From assembly GCF_014698735.1 (NCBI RefSeq), contig NZ_JACJTQ010000009.1, forward strand, positions 82,520-146,519: a stretch of 64,000 bases of DNA. Direction: 5' to 3'. The position numbers and the translations under genes are program-made. The notes below the pieces were generated by a model, which did no database searches, had not been told where the DNA came from, and worked only from the letters and a program-made list of their open reading frames with translations. Shown here piece by piece: positions 28,935 through 39,055 of the stretch (position 1 is the first letter of the stretch; the number at the start of each line of letters is the position of its first letter). The stretch is from Anabaena catenula FACHB-362. Lineage in GTDB: Bacteria; Cyanobacteriota; Cyanobacteriia; Cyanobacteriales; Nostocaceae.

Positions 28935-30800
28935 ATGAAAGAAACTGTCCTAGAGGTTCGCAATCTACAAGTTGAATTTTCCGGTGATGGCAGCAAAGTT
29001 AATGCTGTAGATGGTATCACCTTTGAATTAAATCGAGGTGAGACTCTAGGAATAGTAGGAGAATCGGGGAGTGGTAAATCAGTTACAGCCCTAGCTGTCA
29101 TGGGTTTGTTGCAGTATCCCGGTAGGGTGAGTGGGGGACAGATTTGGTTTCGTCCCCAGGAGAATGCCCAACCCATCGATTTATTGGCTTTACCTCCTCA
29201 GGAAATGCAGCTGTACCGGGGTGGTGATATCGCCATGATTTTTCAAGAACCGATGACTTCACTCAACCCGGTTTATGATATTGGGTTTCAGCTGACGGAA
29301 GCAATTATGCGCCATCAGAATGTGAGTGCAACGGAAGCGCGAAGAATAGCGATCGCTCTTTTACAAGAAGTTAAACTTTTATCTAGTGATGAAGAAATTC
29401 AGCAGCGGTATCTTCATAAGTCGCAGCCAAATAGCTTCCAACTAGCGCAGTTAGTACAAGAACATAAAGCAGCGATGCTGGAACGCTATCCTCATGAACT
29501 TTCCGGAGGACAGTTACAACGGGTGATGATTGCAATGGCTATTTCCTGTAACCCATCACTGTTAATTGCTGATGAACCCACCACAGCTTTAGATGTGACG
29601 GTACAAGCAACAATTATTGACTTGATGCGGGAATTACAGCAAAGCCGCGATATGGGCATAATTTTCATCAGCCATGACTTGGGGTTAGTTTCGGAAATCG
29701 CTGACCAAGTTGCGGTGATGTATAAAGGTAAAATTGTCGAATATGGTGCAGCAGAGCAAATTTTTACTAGTCCCCAACATCCATATACTAAGGGACTTGT
29801 AGCTTGTCGTCCCAACTTGGAACGCCGTCCCCAAAAATTGTTGACTGTTTCTGACTATATGAATGCAGAGGAAGATGCAACCGGAAAGGTAGTCATTCAT
29901 GCCAAAGAACCAGCACAACCACGGGATATCACCAGTGGAGAGATTAACCAAAGATTGACAAATCTCACCGCCCAAAAACCCCTGCTGGAAATTCGCAATT
30001 TGACAGTTGGCTTCCCGGTGCGGGGGGTATTAAGTGGGACAAAACCCTACAATATGGCTGTAAATTCTGTTTCTTTTGATGTGTATCCAGGAGAAACTCT
30101 GGGATTGGTGGGAGAATCGGGTTGTGGTAAAACCACTTTAGGCAGAACTTTGCTCAGATTAATCGCACCCATGAGCGGTAAGATTTTGTTTGATGGGCAG
30201 AATATTACTACCCTCAAAGGCGAAAAGTTGCAGAAATTGCGACGAGAAATGCAAATAGTTTTTCAAAATCCTTTTAGTTCTCTTGATCCCCGCATGAAGA
30301 TTGGGGATGCCGTTATGGAACCGTTGTTAATTCACTCGGTGGGGAAGACAAAGCAACAACGGCGAGATCGGGCGGCGGAACTGTTAGAACGGGTGGGATT
30401 GAGGGCAGATGATCTGCAACGCTATCCTCATCAGTTTTCTGGTGGTCAACGTCAAAGGGTTTGTATTGCGCGGTCTTTGGCGTTAAATCCTAAATTTATT
30501 ATTTGCGATGAGTCTGTTTCGGCACTGGATGTGTCAGTACAAGCCCAGGTGTTGAATTTGTTAAAAGAATTACAGCATGAGTTTCAACTTACTTATATAT
30601 TTATTTCCCATGATTTAAGTGTGGTCAAATTTATGAGCGATCGCATTTTGGTGATGAATCAGGGGAAAATTGTGGAAGAAGGTACAGCTGAAAGTCTTTA
30701 CCGCCAACCAAAAGAAGAATACACCCGAAAATTAATTGCGGCGATTCCTACAGGTAGTGCGGAAAGAATCAGGAATCGTCATTTACGGGCTTCCAAGTAA
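28935..30800 (+). CDS. ABC transporter protein with two ATPase domains (peptide/nickel type, DppD-DppF fusion)
   Basis: A 621-residue protein with two complete ABC ATPases. First: Walker A GESGSGKS (about 40), signature LSGGQLQRV, Walker B LLIADEPTTALD. Second: Walker A GESGCGKTT (about 395), signature FSGGQRQRV, Walker B FIICDESVSALD. Both are typical of oligopeptide/dipeptide importers (YejF/GsiA layout). The insert around LQEVKLLSSDEEIQQRYLH is longer than usual. No permease or binding protein is next to it, so partners must lie elsewhere. Confidence 0.92.
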   Translation: MKETVLEVRNLQVEFSGDGSKVNAVDGITFELNRGETLGIVGESGSGKSVTALAVMGLLQYPGRVSGGQIWFRPQENAQPIDLLALPPQEMQLYRGGDIAMIFQEPMTSLNPVYDIGFQLTEAIMRHQNVSATEARRIAIALLQEVKLLSSDEEIQQRYLHKSQPNSFQLAQLVQEHKAAMLERYPHELSGGQLQRVMIAMAISCNPSLLIADEPTTALDVTVQATIIDLMRELQQSRDMGIIFISHDLGLVSEIADQVAVMYKGKIVEYGAAEQIFTSPQHPYTKGLVACRPNLERRPQKLLTVSDYMNAEEDATGKVVIHAKEPAQPRDITSGEINQRLTNLTAQKPLLEIRNLTVGFPVRGVLSGTKPYNMAVNSVSFDVYPGETLGLVGESGCGKTTLGRTLLRLIAPMSGKILFDGQNITTLKGEKLQKLRREMQIVFQNPFSSLDPRMKIGDAVMEPLLIHSVGKTKQQRRDRAAELLERVGLRADDLQRYPHQFSGGQRQRVCIARSLALNPKFIICDESVSALDVSVQAQVLNLLKELQHEFQLTYIFISHDLSVVKFMSDRILVMNQGKIVEEGTAESLYRQPKEEYTRKLIAAIPTGSAERIRNRHLRASK

Positions 30801-30946
30801 AAAAAATACCCCATCGTTTTGAGGACAGGGAGAGGAAAAGTTGTTTTGATTCTGTGAAATTGGATAATTTATTTTTTGGAGTTCCCTAAGGGGAATATCG
30901 CTCAAGCTTGGCTTGCGTCTGTTTATATTTACGTCAAGCCATAAAA

Positions 30947-31016
30947 AATAACCTCTATTAGCGATCGCAGCATTTCCAAAATGCCTTCGCGTAGCGTTCC
31001 GCAGGAAAGGTATCGC
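30947..31016. repeat. Palindromic repeat with HIP1 core
   Basis: It begins AATAACCTCTATTAGCGATC (including HIP1) and runs into a GCGTAGCGTTCCGCAGG-type repeat. The AATAACCTCTA arm reappears at 32290, and a TAACCTCT version at 31297. Confidence 0.6.
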
Positions 31017-31026
31017 ACTTGTCTAT

Positions 31027-31290
31027 TTATATTTTATTTTTCAGCAAGTCAATTATATCCGTACTCCATTTAACTTGAAATCCACAATGATTATTTGTAC
31101 CTGTGTAGGGCAGTATCACACTTAATCCCTTACCTAATATCGTGGGTTGCCACAGATTAGCAGCTTTATACTGCAACTGCATTTCTTGAAGTAGTTGGTT
31201 GACCTTAATAGGACTGATTTTCTTACCAGTGAGTTTTTCTAATTCTCTACCAATTTCTGTGGGAGTTAAGAATTGAGTTTGCACTATCAT
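31027..31290 (-). CDS. Small protein, possibly DNA-binding, unknown
   Basis: An 87-residue protein (MIVQTQFLTPTEIGRELEKL). The first 50 residues look like a helix-turn-helix arrangement (TPTEIGRELEKLTGKKISP, then KVNQLLQEMQLQ), and the C-terminal part is beta-rich (WQPTILGKGLSVILPYTG). It resembles phage or plasmid small regulator proteins in shape, but I cannot name a family. An imperfect palindrome lies directly upstream at 31297-31324. Confidence 0.55.
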   Translation of the reverse strand: MIVQTQFLTPTEIGRELEKLTGKKISPIKVNQLLQEMQLQYKAANLWQPTILGKGLSVILPYTGTNNHCGFQVKWSTDIIDLLKNKI

Positions 31291-31296
31291 TGGATG

Positions 31297-31324
31297 TAAC
31301 CTCTGTAACGTTAGTTAGAGGTTA
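31297..31324. repeat. TAACCTCT...AGAGGTTA palindrome
   Basis: 8-bp exact arms (31297-31304 and 31317-31324) sit 7 bp upstream of the small gene's start codon. It could be an operator or a repeat arm. Confidence 0.55.
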
Positions 31325-31452
31325 TAGTTTGGGAAATTCCCAAGGCAAGAATCAGTGAACAAAGGCTGGAAGTTTTGTATAATGCAGAAGCTATTTTTCA
31401 TGAATCACAATAATTTACACAGAAAATAGAGGACAATATAGAAAAAGCATGG

Positions 31453-32254
31453 ATGCAAAAGTATTTGATAGAATCTTTGCTAGAAAGTGGTCACTTGGTT
31501 AAAGCTCAAGAAATTTTGCAATTCCTAGATATTTTTATTCTGCCTATAAGCTATATTACTAAATTAGCATTAGCACTTGTTGAATCAAAATTAACAGTAG
31601 AAGCAGACTTAATTCTGAGCCAATATATTATTTATGAATTGAGCGAAAATGATTATTTGCGATTGGCAATATTGTTTGGTGAAATTACAGGATTTTTAAA
31701 TAAAACTGGTGATAAAAAACAAGCCATAAAAACATTAAATATGGCTTATAAATTTGCTGAATTAATAGAAATTGATTGGGAAAAAAGAGCAGTTTTATAA
31801 GAAATAAATATAATTAGTGATGAACTAAATTTACAAGAAGAAGTTTTAACTCAAACTAATAATTCCATATCTGAGTATTATTATGATGATAATGGTTTTC
31901 AAAAATCACAAGAACAAAAAGATACACAATCAGAATTAGAACCTGATTCAAAAATAATGCGATTTTTTGAAAAATTACCATTATAGCCGTGGACAGGGTG
32001 GTTAGGACATCAATTGATAATGAAACTCCCACTACAAGAGGGTTCTACTCCTGACTCCTGCTATAAATGAAAAATTCCCATTAAATGGGATAAATGAGTT
32101 TTTTTCTGCTTTCTCAGAATTGCTATGTGATTTTGAAAAATTAGAATTAATGCTATCTGTAGAAGTTTTACGAGAAATAATCCGTATTGCTGGTTGGGTG
32201 AGTCCGCACTGGCAGGAAATTTATCAGATTTTTCCTGATATCAAAAGAAACTAA
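31453..32254 (+). pseudogene. Disrupted TPR-like helical protein gene
   Basis: The frame from the ATG at 31453 (MQKYLIESLLESGHLVKAQE) encodes helical TPR-like repeats (KTGDKKQAIKTLNMAYKFAE). It meets an in-frame TAA at 31798-31800, then remains open and plausible (EINIISDELNLQEEVL to IMRFFEKLPL) until 31986. A 100-bp insertion follows, and the reading resumes in another frame at 32069 (NEKFPLNGINEFFSAF to QIFPDIKRN) up to a stop at 32254. Joining the two ends at KLPL/KFPL restores one continuous frame. A further in-frame TAA at 31411 may mark additional 5' decay. I infer a recently broken gene of unknown function. Confidence 0.7.
31984..32083. repeat. 100-bp insertion with 15-bp duplicated target
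   Basis: GAAAAATTACCATTA at 31969-31983 and GAAAAATTCCCATTA at 32069-32083 are direct repeats exactly 100 bp apart. Between them lies a non-coding stretch that ends in ACTCCTGACTCCTG, the STRR seen elsewhere. The insertion shifts the frame of the host gene. Confidence 0.7.
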
Positions 32255-32289
32255 TTTCAAAATCTGTTTTGTCTCTGAGTATAATGAAT

Positions 32290-32340
32290 AATAACCTCTA
32301 TTAGCAATTGTATTTGGTACTGCCTTAGAGGTTATTTTTA
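32290..32340 (+). terminator. Hairpin AATAACCTCTA / TAGAGGTTATT with T-run
   Basis: 11-bp arms (32290-32300 and 32326-32336) around a 25-nt loop, then TTTT. It can serve as terminator for the disrupted gene and shares its arm with the repeats at 30947 and 31297, so it may instead be a repeat. Confidence 0.45.
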
Positions 32341-32378
32341 AGTATTTTATCGATTATTTAAAAAACATTTCCGCGTTT

Positions 32379-33269
32379 TTACTTCTCAGAAACTTCTATA
32401 TTGTGCAACCAAACAACCAAATCATCTAAACTCGCAAAATCTAACAACACCTCAGTTAAATCTTCCAATTGTTCCAGAGATAACTTCTCTATCTGCATTT
32501 TTAGCTGACTAGGAACTTCCCCAAATCTTTTAGATAATAACCGCAGGATGAGATTTGCTTCTCCCTCCTGTTTACCTCTTTCTATACCTTGTTGCATACC
32601 TATTTCGGTAGCTTCTTCTCTTAGTTCTTGATACAAGCGAGTTTGCTCAAAAGTTATACCTAACATTGCTTCTATCTCCACACGACTTAAATGAGTAAAC
32701 CTATAAGACATAATCGTGGTAATTATTTCCATTATCGCACGACTATCTGCTGCTTCTTGTAACTCCTGCTGACAACGGTTGACTAAATATCGCGCTGCTG
32801 CTGGTGCTTTGTCTTCCTTTAGTGTTGTCAACACCAACAAACCCACATCAAGGGGTAATTGCTCAATTTCTCCCAACTCATCCAAATATACTCGATGTAC
32901 CTGTTCAGAACTCAAAACTGAGCGATAGGGGTGAATTTCTCCCTGTTCCATACTACGAGTCGGATAAATTACCACCGCTTGCCAATCTTGAAAACGCTCT
33001 CTATTTCGATAAAAATATAAAAATAACTCCCCAAACAAACGCTCATAAAGTTTCTCATCTTTCTGAAATTGCACCTCACAGAAATAAACCACCCCTGGTA
33101 ATTCTGTTTCCGGTGGTAAAAACACCCCGTCAATTTCAAACTTTGGCTCTTTCACCGCTACAGAATCGAAGCGATAATTAGCCGCATTCGCTGGGGCATT
33201 TTTCAATAATTCAAAAAGTAGCGTTGGATATTTTTGAAATAAATAATAAAAAATTGAATCCCGCCGCAT
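32379..33269 (-). CDS. DUF2887/DUF4351 protein (PD-(D/E)XK nuclease-like, Rpn-type)
   Basis: A 296-residue protein of a family very abundant in Nostoc-like genomes. N-terminal MRRDSIFYYLFQKYPTLLFE is the DUF2887 start. A nuclease-like core has FEIDGVFLPP with Asp, followed by VVYFCEVQFQKD with Glu-x-Gln, fitting a PD-(D/E)XK active site. The C-terminal 55 residues (NLILRLLSKRFGEVPSQLK to DFASLDDLVVWL) are a DUF4351-type tail. These proteins are related to recombination-promoting nucleases/putative transposases; cellular role unknown. Intact at full length. Confidence 0.85.
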   Translation of the reverse strand: MRRDSIFYYLFQKYPTLLFELLKNAPANAANYRFDSVAVKEPKFEIDGVFLPPETELPGVVYFCEVQFQKDEKLYERLFGELFLYFYRNRERFQDWQAVVIYPTRSMEQGEIHPYRSVLSSEQVHRVYLDELGEIEQLPLDVGLLVLTTLKEDKAPAAARYLVNRCQQELQEAADSRAIMEIITTIMSYRFTHLSRVEIEAMLGITFEQTRLYQELREEATEIGMQQGIERGKQEGEANLILRLLSKRFGEVPSQLKMQIEKLSLEQLEDLTEVLLDFASLDDLVVWLHNIEVSEK

Positions 33270-33391
33270 ATAATCTAATTAATCCTAGCCACAAAAAATT
33301 CTCCTGTGGATGATTAGCACATACATCCATAGGAGAAATTGTACAACTTTTTTATTTATTTTCCAACTTTTTATTACTCCACAAATATCAG

Positions 33392-35287
33392 TTATTCAAC
33401 TGTCACCGATTTTGCTAAATTCCTCGGTTGATCCACATCCAAACCCCGCCGCGCGGCAATATGATAAGCTAACAATTGCAATGGAATAACCGTGAGAATT
33501 GGGGAAAGAATTTCCTCGACTTCCGAAACAGGAATTAAATCATTAAAGATTTCCGCCGCTTCCCCATCTTTAACAGAAGTCACACCAATTAACCTTGCAT
33601 CTCTAGCTTTTGCTTCCTGAGCATTAGAAATCACCTTTTCATATACAGTACCAGGAACTGCGATCGCAACTACAGGAACTTTCGCATCTAACAACGCAAT
33701 TGGGCCATGCTTCATTTCCCCTGCTGGATATCCTTCGGCGTGAATATAACTGATTTCTTTTAATTTCAAAGCCCCTTCTAACGCAATTGGAAAATTAATT
33801 CCTCTCCCAATAAAGATAAAATCTTTCGTTTCTGCAAAATCATGTACCAAATGCTCAATATAACGTTCTTGAGTTTCTAAAATCGCTTCAATTTCCCCTG
33901 GTAGCTGACGTAAACCTGTGATAATTTCCTCCAATCTTGGGGAAGTAATCTCATGACGACGATAAGCCAAATCTAACGCCAAAGCATAAAACGCCATCAA
34001 TTGCGCCACAAAAGTTTTCGTCGCTGCGACACCAATTTCAAGTCCCCCATGAGTATTGATAATATTCGCAACCATATTACCTAAACTACTTTCTGGGCGG
34101 TTAGTAATTCCCAAAAGTCGCGCTTGATACTTAGCTTCTTTTCCCTGTCGGCGTTCTTTTTCCATCGCTAAAGCTGCCAAAGTATCAGCAGTTTCTCCAG
34201 ATTGAGTTACGCCAATAGTTAGAGTATTAGCCGTTAGTGGTGATGGTGCATAACGAAATTCAGAAGCATATTGTACCTGAGTGGGAATTCCCGCCAATTG
34301 TTCTAATAAGTATTTACCCACTAATGCAGCGTGCCAACTTGTACCACAGGCAACAATTTGAATTTGTTCTAAATCTGCGGACAATTCCGCTGGTAAACCC
34401 AATTTCACCGGTGATTGATCAGTTATTTGGGCATTATCTTCTGTTGAGAAATAAGCTTCTAAACAATCCCGCACTACTCCCGGTTGTTCATAGATTTCCT
34501 TGAGCATAAAATGCTTGAATCCCTGTTTTTCCACCATGATGGGATTCCAGTTCAGGGTGCGGGGATGCTTTTTCAAGCGATGTCCAGCAAAGTTATACAC
34601 CTCCACCCCTAAAGGAGTCAAACGAGCAATTTCGCCGTTTTCTAGAGGCAATATAGCGCGGGTATAGGGGACAATTGCCGGGGTATCAGAAGCACAGAAA
34701 AACTCACCTTGTCCAAAACCAATGACTAACGGTGCTTGTTGGCGGACTACAATCAATTCATCAGGGTAGTCAGCAGAAATAGCCGCAACAGCAAAAGCTC
34801 CCTCTAATTTACTCACAGCTTCCCGCACTGCATCTAAAAAAACCGAAGCGGAAAGGGAATTTTCAGGAGAATGCTTTAAACACTCAGCAATTAGATGGGG
34901 GATTACCTCTGTATCTGTTTCTGAACGAAATTCATGTCCTAGCGCCTTCAGATGTTCCCGCAACTCGCGGTAATTCTCAATAATGCCATTTTGCACCACC
35001 GCTATCCGCAGCGCCGTATCCATATGTGGATGGGCGTTATGTTCTTCTGGTTTACCATGAGTTGCCCAGCGCGTGTGACCAATGCCAATTTGGGCAGGAT
35101 TTTCGATTTGTTCTAGTTTAGAACGCAGGTTGAGCAATTTACCTTTAGCCCGCACACAATGAACGTCACCTTCCCAAATAGTGGCAATTCCCGCCGAGTC
35201 ATAACCTCTGTACTCTAATTTTTCCAATCCAGCCAGTAGAATATCTGTCGCTGCTTGAGTGCCTATATATCCAACTATTCCGCACAT
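33392..35287 (-). CDS. glmS: Glutamine--fructose-6-phosphate aminotransferase (isomerizing)
   Basis: A 631-residue enzyme. The N-terminal glutaminase begins MCGIVGYIG with catalytic Cys2; HTRWATHGKPEEHNAHPH is the family motif near 75. Two SIS domains follow: CGTSWHAALVGKYLLEQLAG near 315 and QSGETADTLAAL near 360, and the end PRNLAKSVTVE is canonical. It makes glucosamine-6-phosphate, the first step to UDP-GlcNAc for peptidoglycan and lipopolysaccharide. No glmS ribozyme is visible in the leader, as expected for a cyanobacterium. Downstream of psaC, in the same orientation. Confidence 0.96.
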   Translation of the reverse strand: MCGIVGYIGTQAATDILLAGLEKLEYRGYDSAGIATIWEGDVHCVRAKGKLLNLRSKLEQIENPAQIGIGHTRWATHGKPEEHNAHPHMDTALRIAVVQNGIIENYRELREHLKALGHEFRSETDTEVIPHLIAECLKHSPENSLSASVFLDAVREAVSKLEGAFAVAAISADYPDELIVVRQQAPLVIGFGQGEFFCASDTPAIVPYTRAILPLENGEIARLTPLGVEVYNFAGHRLKKHPRTLNWNPIMVEKQGFKHFMLKEIYEQPGVVRDCLEAYFSTEDNAQITDQSPVKLGLPAELSADLEQIQIVACGTSWHAALVGKYLLEQLAGIPTQVQYASEFRYAPSPLTANTLTIGVTQSGETADTLAALAMEKERRQGKEAKYQARLLGITNRPESSLGNMVANIINTHGGLEIGVAATKTFVAQLMAFYALALDLAYRRHEITSPRLEEIITGLRQLPGEIEAILETQERYIEHLVHDFAETKDFIFIGRGINFPIALEGALKLKEISYIHAEGYPAGEMKHGPIALLDAKVPVVAIAVPGTVYEKVISNAQEAKARDARLIGVTSVKDGEAAEIFNDLIPVSEVEEILSPILTVIPLQLLAYHIAARRGLDVDQPRNLAKSVTVE

Positions 35288-35315
35288 TGCTTAAACCACT
35301 CCGCTTTCAGGATGT

Positions 35316-35350
35316 TTACCAGTTACCAGTTACCACTTACCAGTTATCAG
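35316..35350. repeat. CAGTTAC heptamer array
   Basis: About five units of TTACCAG with variants (TTACCAC, TTATCAG) in the glmS leader. Confidence 0.8.
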
Positions 35351-35565
35351 TTCATTTGGTTGTGAATATCTCACCATCAGCCTAATAACTGTTCACGATT
35401 TACTGTTCACCGAATTTAATTAAGTATAGTTGTCAGCACAGAGTAGTCATCGGCAGCGAATAAAAATGAGCAACTTGCTCTCTTTAAAAGGCTTACAACA
35501 GCAATGGTTACTCGTTTTTAATTTTTAATCTTGAATTTTTAATCTTGAATTTTTAATTTCTTCAG

Positions 35566-35697
35566 AGCAACTGCACAGGCGGCGCTGCCACCCGCTATGA
35601 ATGAAAGAAACAAAATTTTCTTGAGTACTTTATTCCCATCTTTACACCCCACACTCGTGACTCAGTACTCGGTACTCGGTACTGTTTCTTGAAAGTG
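35566..35697. repeat. Dispersed ~130-bp repeat with a conserved reading frame (copy 1)
   Basis: It shares GCAACTGCAC, ATGAATGAAAGAAACAAAAT, TTTACACCCCACACTCGT and GGTACTGTTT with a copy at 46213-46373. In the same frame both encode a peptide with ATAxAALxPAMNERNKIF. Copy 1 reads to a TGA after SVLGTVS. It lies just downstream of psaC. Confidence 0.6.
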
Positions 35698-35798
35698 CTG
35701 AGTTCTGAGAGAAGAAACAAGAATGCTTTTAGGTGACTTGCTTCTTATTTCTCCTTTTCTCAGCCCTCAGCACTAATTTACTGAGTTTTGTAAAATCC

Positions 35799-36634
<836 letters not shown>

Positions 36635-37006
36635 ATGGAGCCAGACTCTTTGCCAACTGAGGTAATTCTGACAAATTCGTGTCAGTCTCTCGGTAGATTA
36701 CAACTTGATTGGACACCCCAACCGGGAAATTATCTCGACTTGGAAGGTACAACTTACGCAGTTTTAGAGCGTCGTCATCGATACCACTATAAAGGAGGGC
36801 GCTACCGCCTACATAATATTGCTATTTACGTCCAAAAAGCTAAACGACCATCAGAAAAAAGTTTATTGCAGGGAAGGTGGGTAATTGGTGATGCCACCTG
36901 TAGCTATAATGCTCATTCAGAAATCATTCGCTGTGCAGTTAACCCAGAAGGCCCCTGTAAATCATGTCGGTTTTATGAAAACAGGGAACTCTTGACAGGG
37001 GGCTAA
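36635..37006 (+). CDS. DUF6464-like cyanobacterial protein
   Basis: A 123-residue soluble protein. The first part is a small beta-barrel-like segment (LGRLQLDWTPQPGNYLDLEG, then AVLERRHRYHYKGGRYRLHN). The C-terminal part has four conserved Cys (DATCSYNAHSEIIRCAVNPE and GPCKSCRFYE), which looks like a zinc or other metal site. I associate this pattern with DUF6464, a cyanobacterial family of unknown function. It converges on fmt with a 68-bp gap. Confidence 0.7.
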   Translation: MEPDSLPTEVILTNSCQSLGRLQLDWTPQPGNYLDLEGTTYAVLERRHRYHYKGGRYRLHNIAIYVQKAKRPSEKSLLQGRWVIGDATCSYNAHSEIIRCAVNPEGPCKSCRFYENRELLTGG

Positions 37007-37074
37007 AGACACTGGGACGGGGAGAAAATGCAGAAAGACCCCCGACTGAAACTGTTTTTAATTTTTAATTGATC

Positions 37075-38073
37075 TCAATCACCAATCATTTCTCCCACTG
37101 TTAAGCGAGTTCCATTCACGAAATCCCATCCTGATTGAGGGCGTTTTCCAGTTAGCTGAACTTCTCTTAAAAGCAACAACCCTTCCCCAGTTTGTACAAT
37201 TGCGCCGATTCCCTTAGCAATACTCACTACTTGTCCAGGAACGCCGGATATACTTGACAAATTAGGTATTTTATGTATTTTATCTTGTAATTCAGGTGGT
37301 AACTCGTGAATATAAGCAGAATCCAGGGGAACAGTGGCTGTGATTTTTAGTGCTTGGTTACGAAAGGTAGTTATGCAGTTAGGATAAAAGCCTCTAATTT
37401 GATTGTGTAACTGGATAGCAGTCTTTGACCAGTCCAAATTATAGTCTTGCTTTTGAATCAAAGATGCGTAAGTAGCTGCGGAATTATCTTGGGGAATGGG
37501 TTCAATTTCCTGACGTTCCAGTTTGAGTAGGGTTTCTACCAACAAATCCGCACCAATTATCTCTAGCTGATCAGCTAAAATTTGAGCATTATCTAGTAAT
37601 TGAATAGGTATAGTTGCTTTTAAAAGCATATCTCCCGTATCCATGCCAGTATCCATTAACATGGTTGTAATCCCGGTTTCTTTCTCCCCGTGATACAGAC
37701 ACCACTGAATGGGAGCCGCTCCTCGATACTGAGGTAAAATCGAACCATGTACGTTGATACAACCCAACTTGGGCATCTTTAAGATTTTTTTAGACAAAAT
37801 CTGTCCGTAGGCAACTACGACAAAAACATCTGCTTCTAATTGTTGAAGTTGGCTTAAAGTTTCAACATCTTTTTTCACTTTCTCTGGTTGCCATACTGAG
37901 AGGTTGTGAGCAGTAGCGAGTGCTTTTACTGGGGATGGTGTCAATTTATTCCCTCGCTCTCGGCGTTTATCTGGTTGGCTGACAACTGCTAAGACTTGAA
38001 ATTCTGGGTGATCCAGTAATTTTTTGAGAGTGGGAACTGCAAACTGGGGAGTACCAAAAAAGACGACTTTCAT
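37075..38073 (-). CDS. fmt: Methionyl-tRNA formyltransferase
   Basis: A 332-residue enzyme. [20 protein letters not shown] at the start, then [20 protein letters not shown] with the catalytic His and formyl-donor site, and [14 protein letters not shown]. The C-terminal OB-like domain ([20 protein letters not shown]) binds tRNA. It formylates initiator Met-tRNA using 10-formyl-THF. def is not adjacent. Upstream is an STRR of TTAGTCA type around 38079-38107. Confidence 0.95.
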   Translation of the reverse strand: MKVVFFGTPQFAVPTLKKLLDHPEFQVLAVVSQPDKRRERGNKLTPSPVKALATAHNLSVWQPEKVKKDVETLSQLQQLEADVFVVVAYGQILSKKILKMPKLGCINVHGSILPQYRGAAPIQWCLYHGEKETGITTMLMDTGMDTGDMLLKATIPIQLLDNAQILADQLEIIGADLLVETLLKLERQEIEPIPQDNSAATYASLIQKQDYNLDWSKTAIQLHNQIRGFYPNCITTFRNQALKITATVPLDSAYIHELPPELQDKIHKIPNLSSISGVPGQVVSIAKGIGAIVQTGEGLLLLREVQLTGKRPQSGWDFVNGTRLTVGEMIGD

Positions 38074-39055
38074 TAGTTATGAGTCATTGGTGATTAGTCA
38101 TTAGTCAATATTAAGTGCGTCATGAATCACTGACAACCGACTGCCCACAACTGACTAAATCCCAAGAGCGATGAAAAAAACGCAAAGCAATTTTGTTTTT
38201 TGGACATTAAATTTTAGTTGTTTGATGGTAAAGTGTTCATTATCGGTGCAACAAAAAGTTCCTTGATAGACTAAAATATTTTGGCAAACAGGTCAGATGA
38301 GATTAACTGTCTCTGCTGTTTAAAAGCATCAATATTTGGTTCTGCCTTATGGCTGGCCATTTAGCCATCTGATCATCCAATTAACTTGATAAGTTACCAA
38401 ATTAGTTTTGCTTGTATTTGCGTGATGCCTGCGGCAAGCGTACCCCTCTGGGGAAGCAAGCTACACGTAGCGCCTTGCAGTAAATCTATCGCCATATTTA
38501 CGAATAGATTTGCCATTTATGACTTTGGGTGGATGACAGTGATATTTTTGTTGATAATTTTGCGCCGACTATCCGAGATTCTCAAGGAACAAACCATCTT
38601 TTAGTGTTATCGGGGTCAGCGCTGTTATGGCAGCTTAATAAATAAGCAAACCTAAGTTTGATTAGTTTTAGCTTAAGCTGCTGTTAATAGTTTACTTAAA
38701 TTTAGTCGCCATCTTTAGTAGTCCAAAGACGCAACTTATATTCTTTTTAGAGTCATCTATATTCGGTTTGGTTTGAGTATAGGCTAAAATTTCATGTATA
38801 GTCACGCACTAATTACTGAGTTTCTCAATAGTCAGTAGTTTTTTGCAACATTGTACAGAAAAATTACAGAGTTTGAAGATTATAAAGGTGTGAACGATGA
38901 TACTGAAACTTTTGTAAAGTGATGCAAAATTTGAAGAGATTATCTCGTTAGAGCTTGTAGTTTGTTGTTATACATATAATATTCATAGCTTTTTCCTTGC
39001 TGTATAGACATTGCCCCTCACATAGCAACTGCCCCACCCCCTAGAGAGTCCACTC
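38074..39055. other. 982-bp intergenic region with repeats
   Basis: It begins with TTAGTCA-type heptamers (38079-38107), and carries a GC-rich palindromic repeat at 38423-38476 (GCCTGCGGCAAGCG, then GGGGAAGCAAGC and ACACGTAGCGCC). The open frame 38386-38604 crosses that repeat and looks non-coding. No tRNA or other RNA recognised. Confidence 0.6.

Noticed and set aside
35288..35565. glmS ribozyme in the glmS leader
   Set aside because: No ribozyme core seen; the leader is repeat-rich and cyanobacteria do not normally use this element.
38386..38604. 72-codon plus-strand ORF in the fmt/39056 gap
   Set aside because: It crosses a GC-rich dispersed palindrome, has no ribosome-binding site and no protein-like composition.
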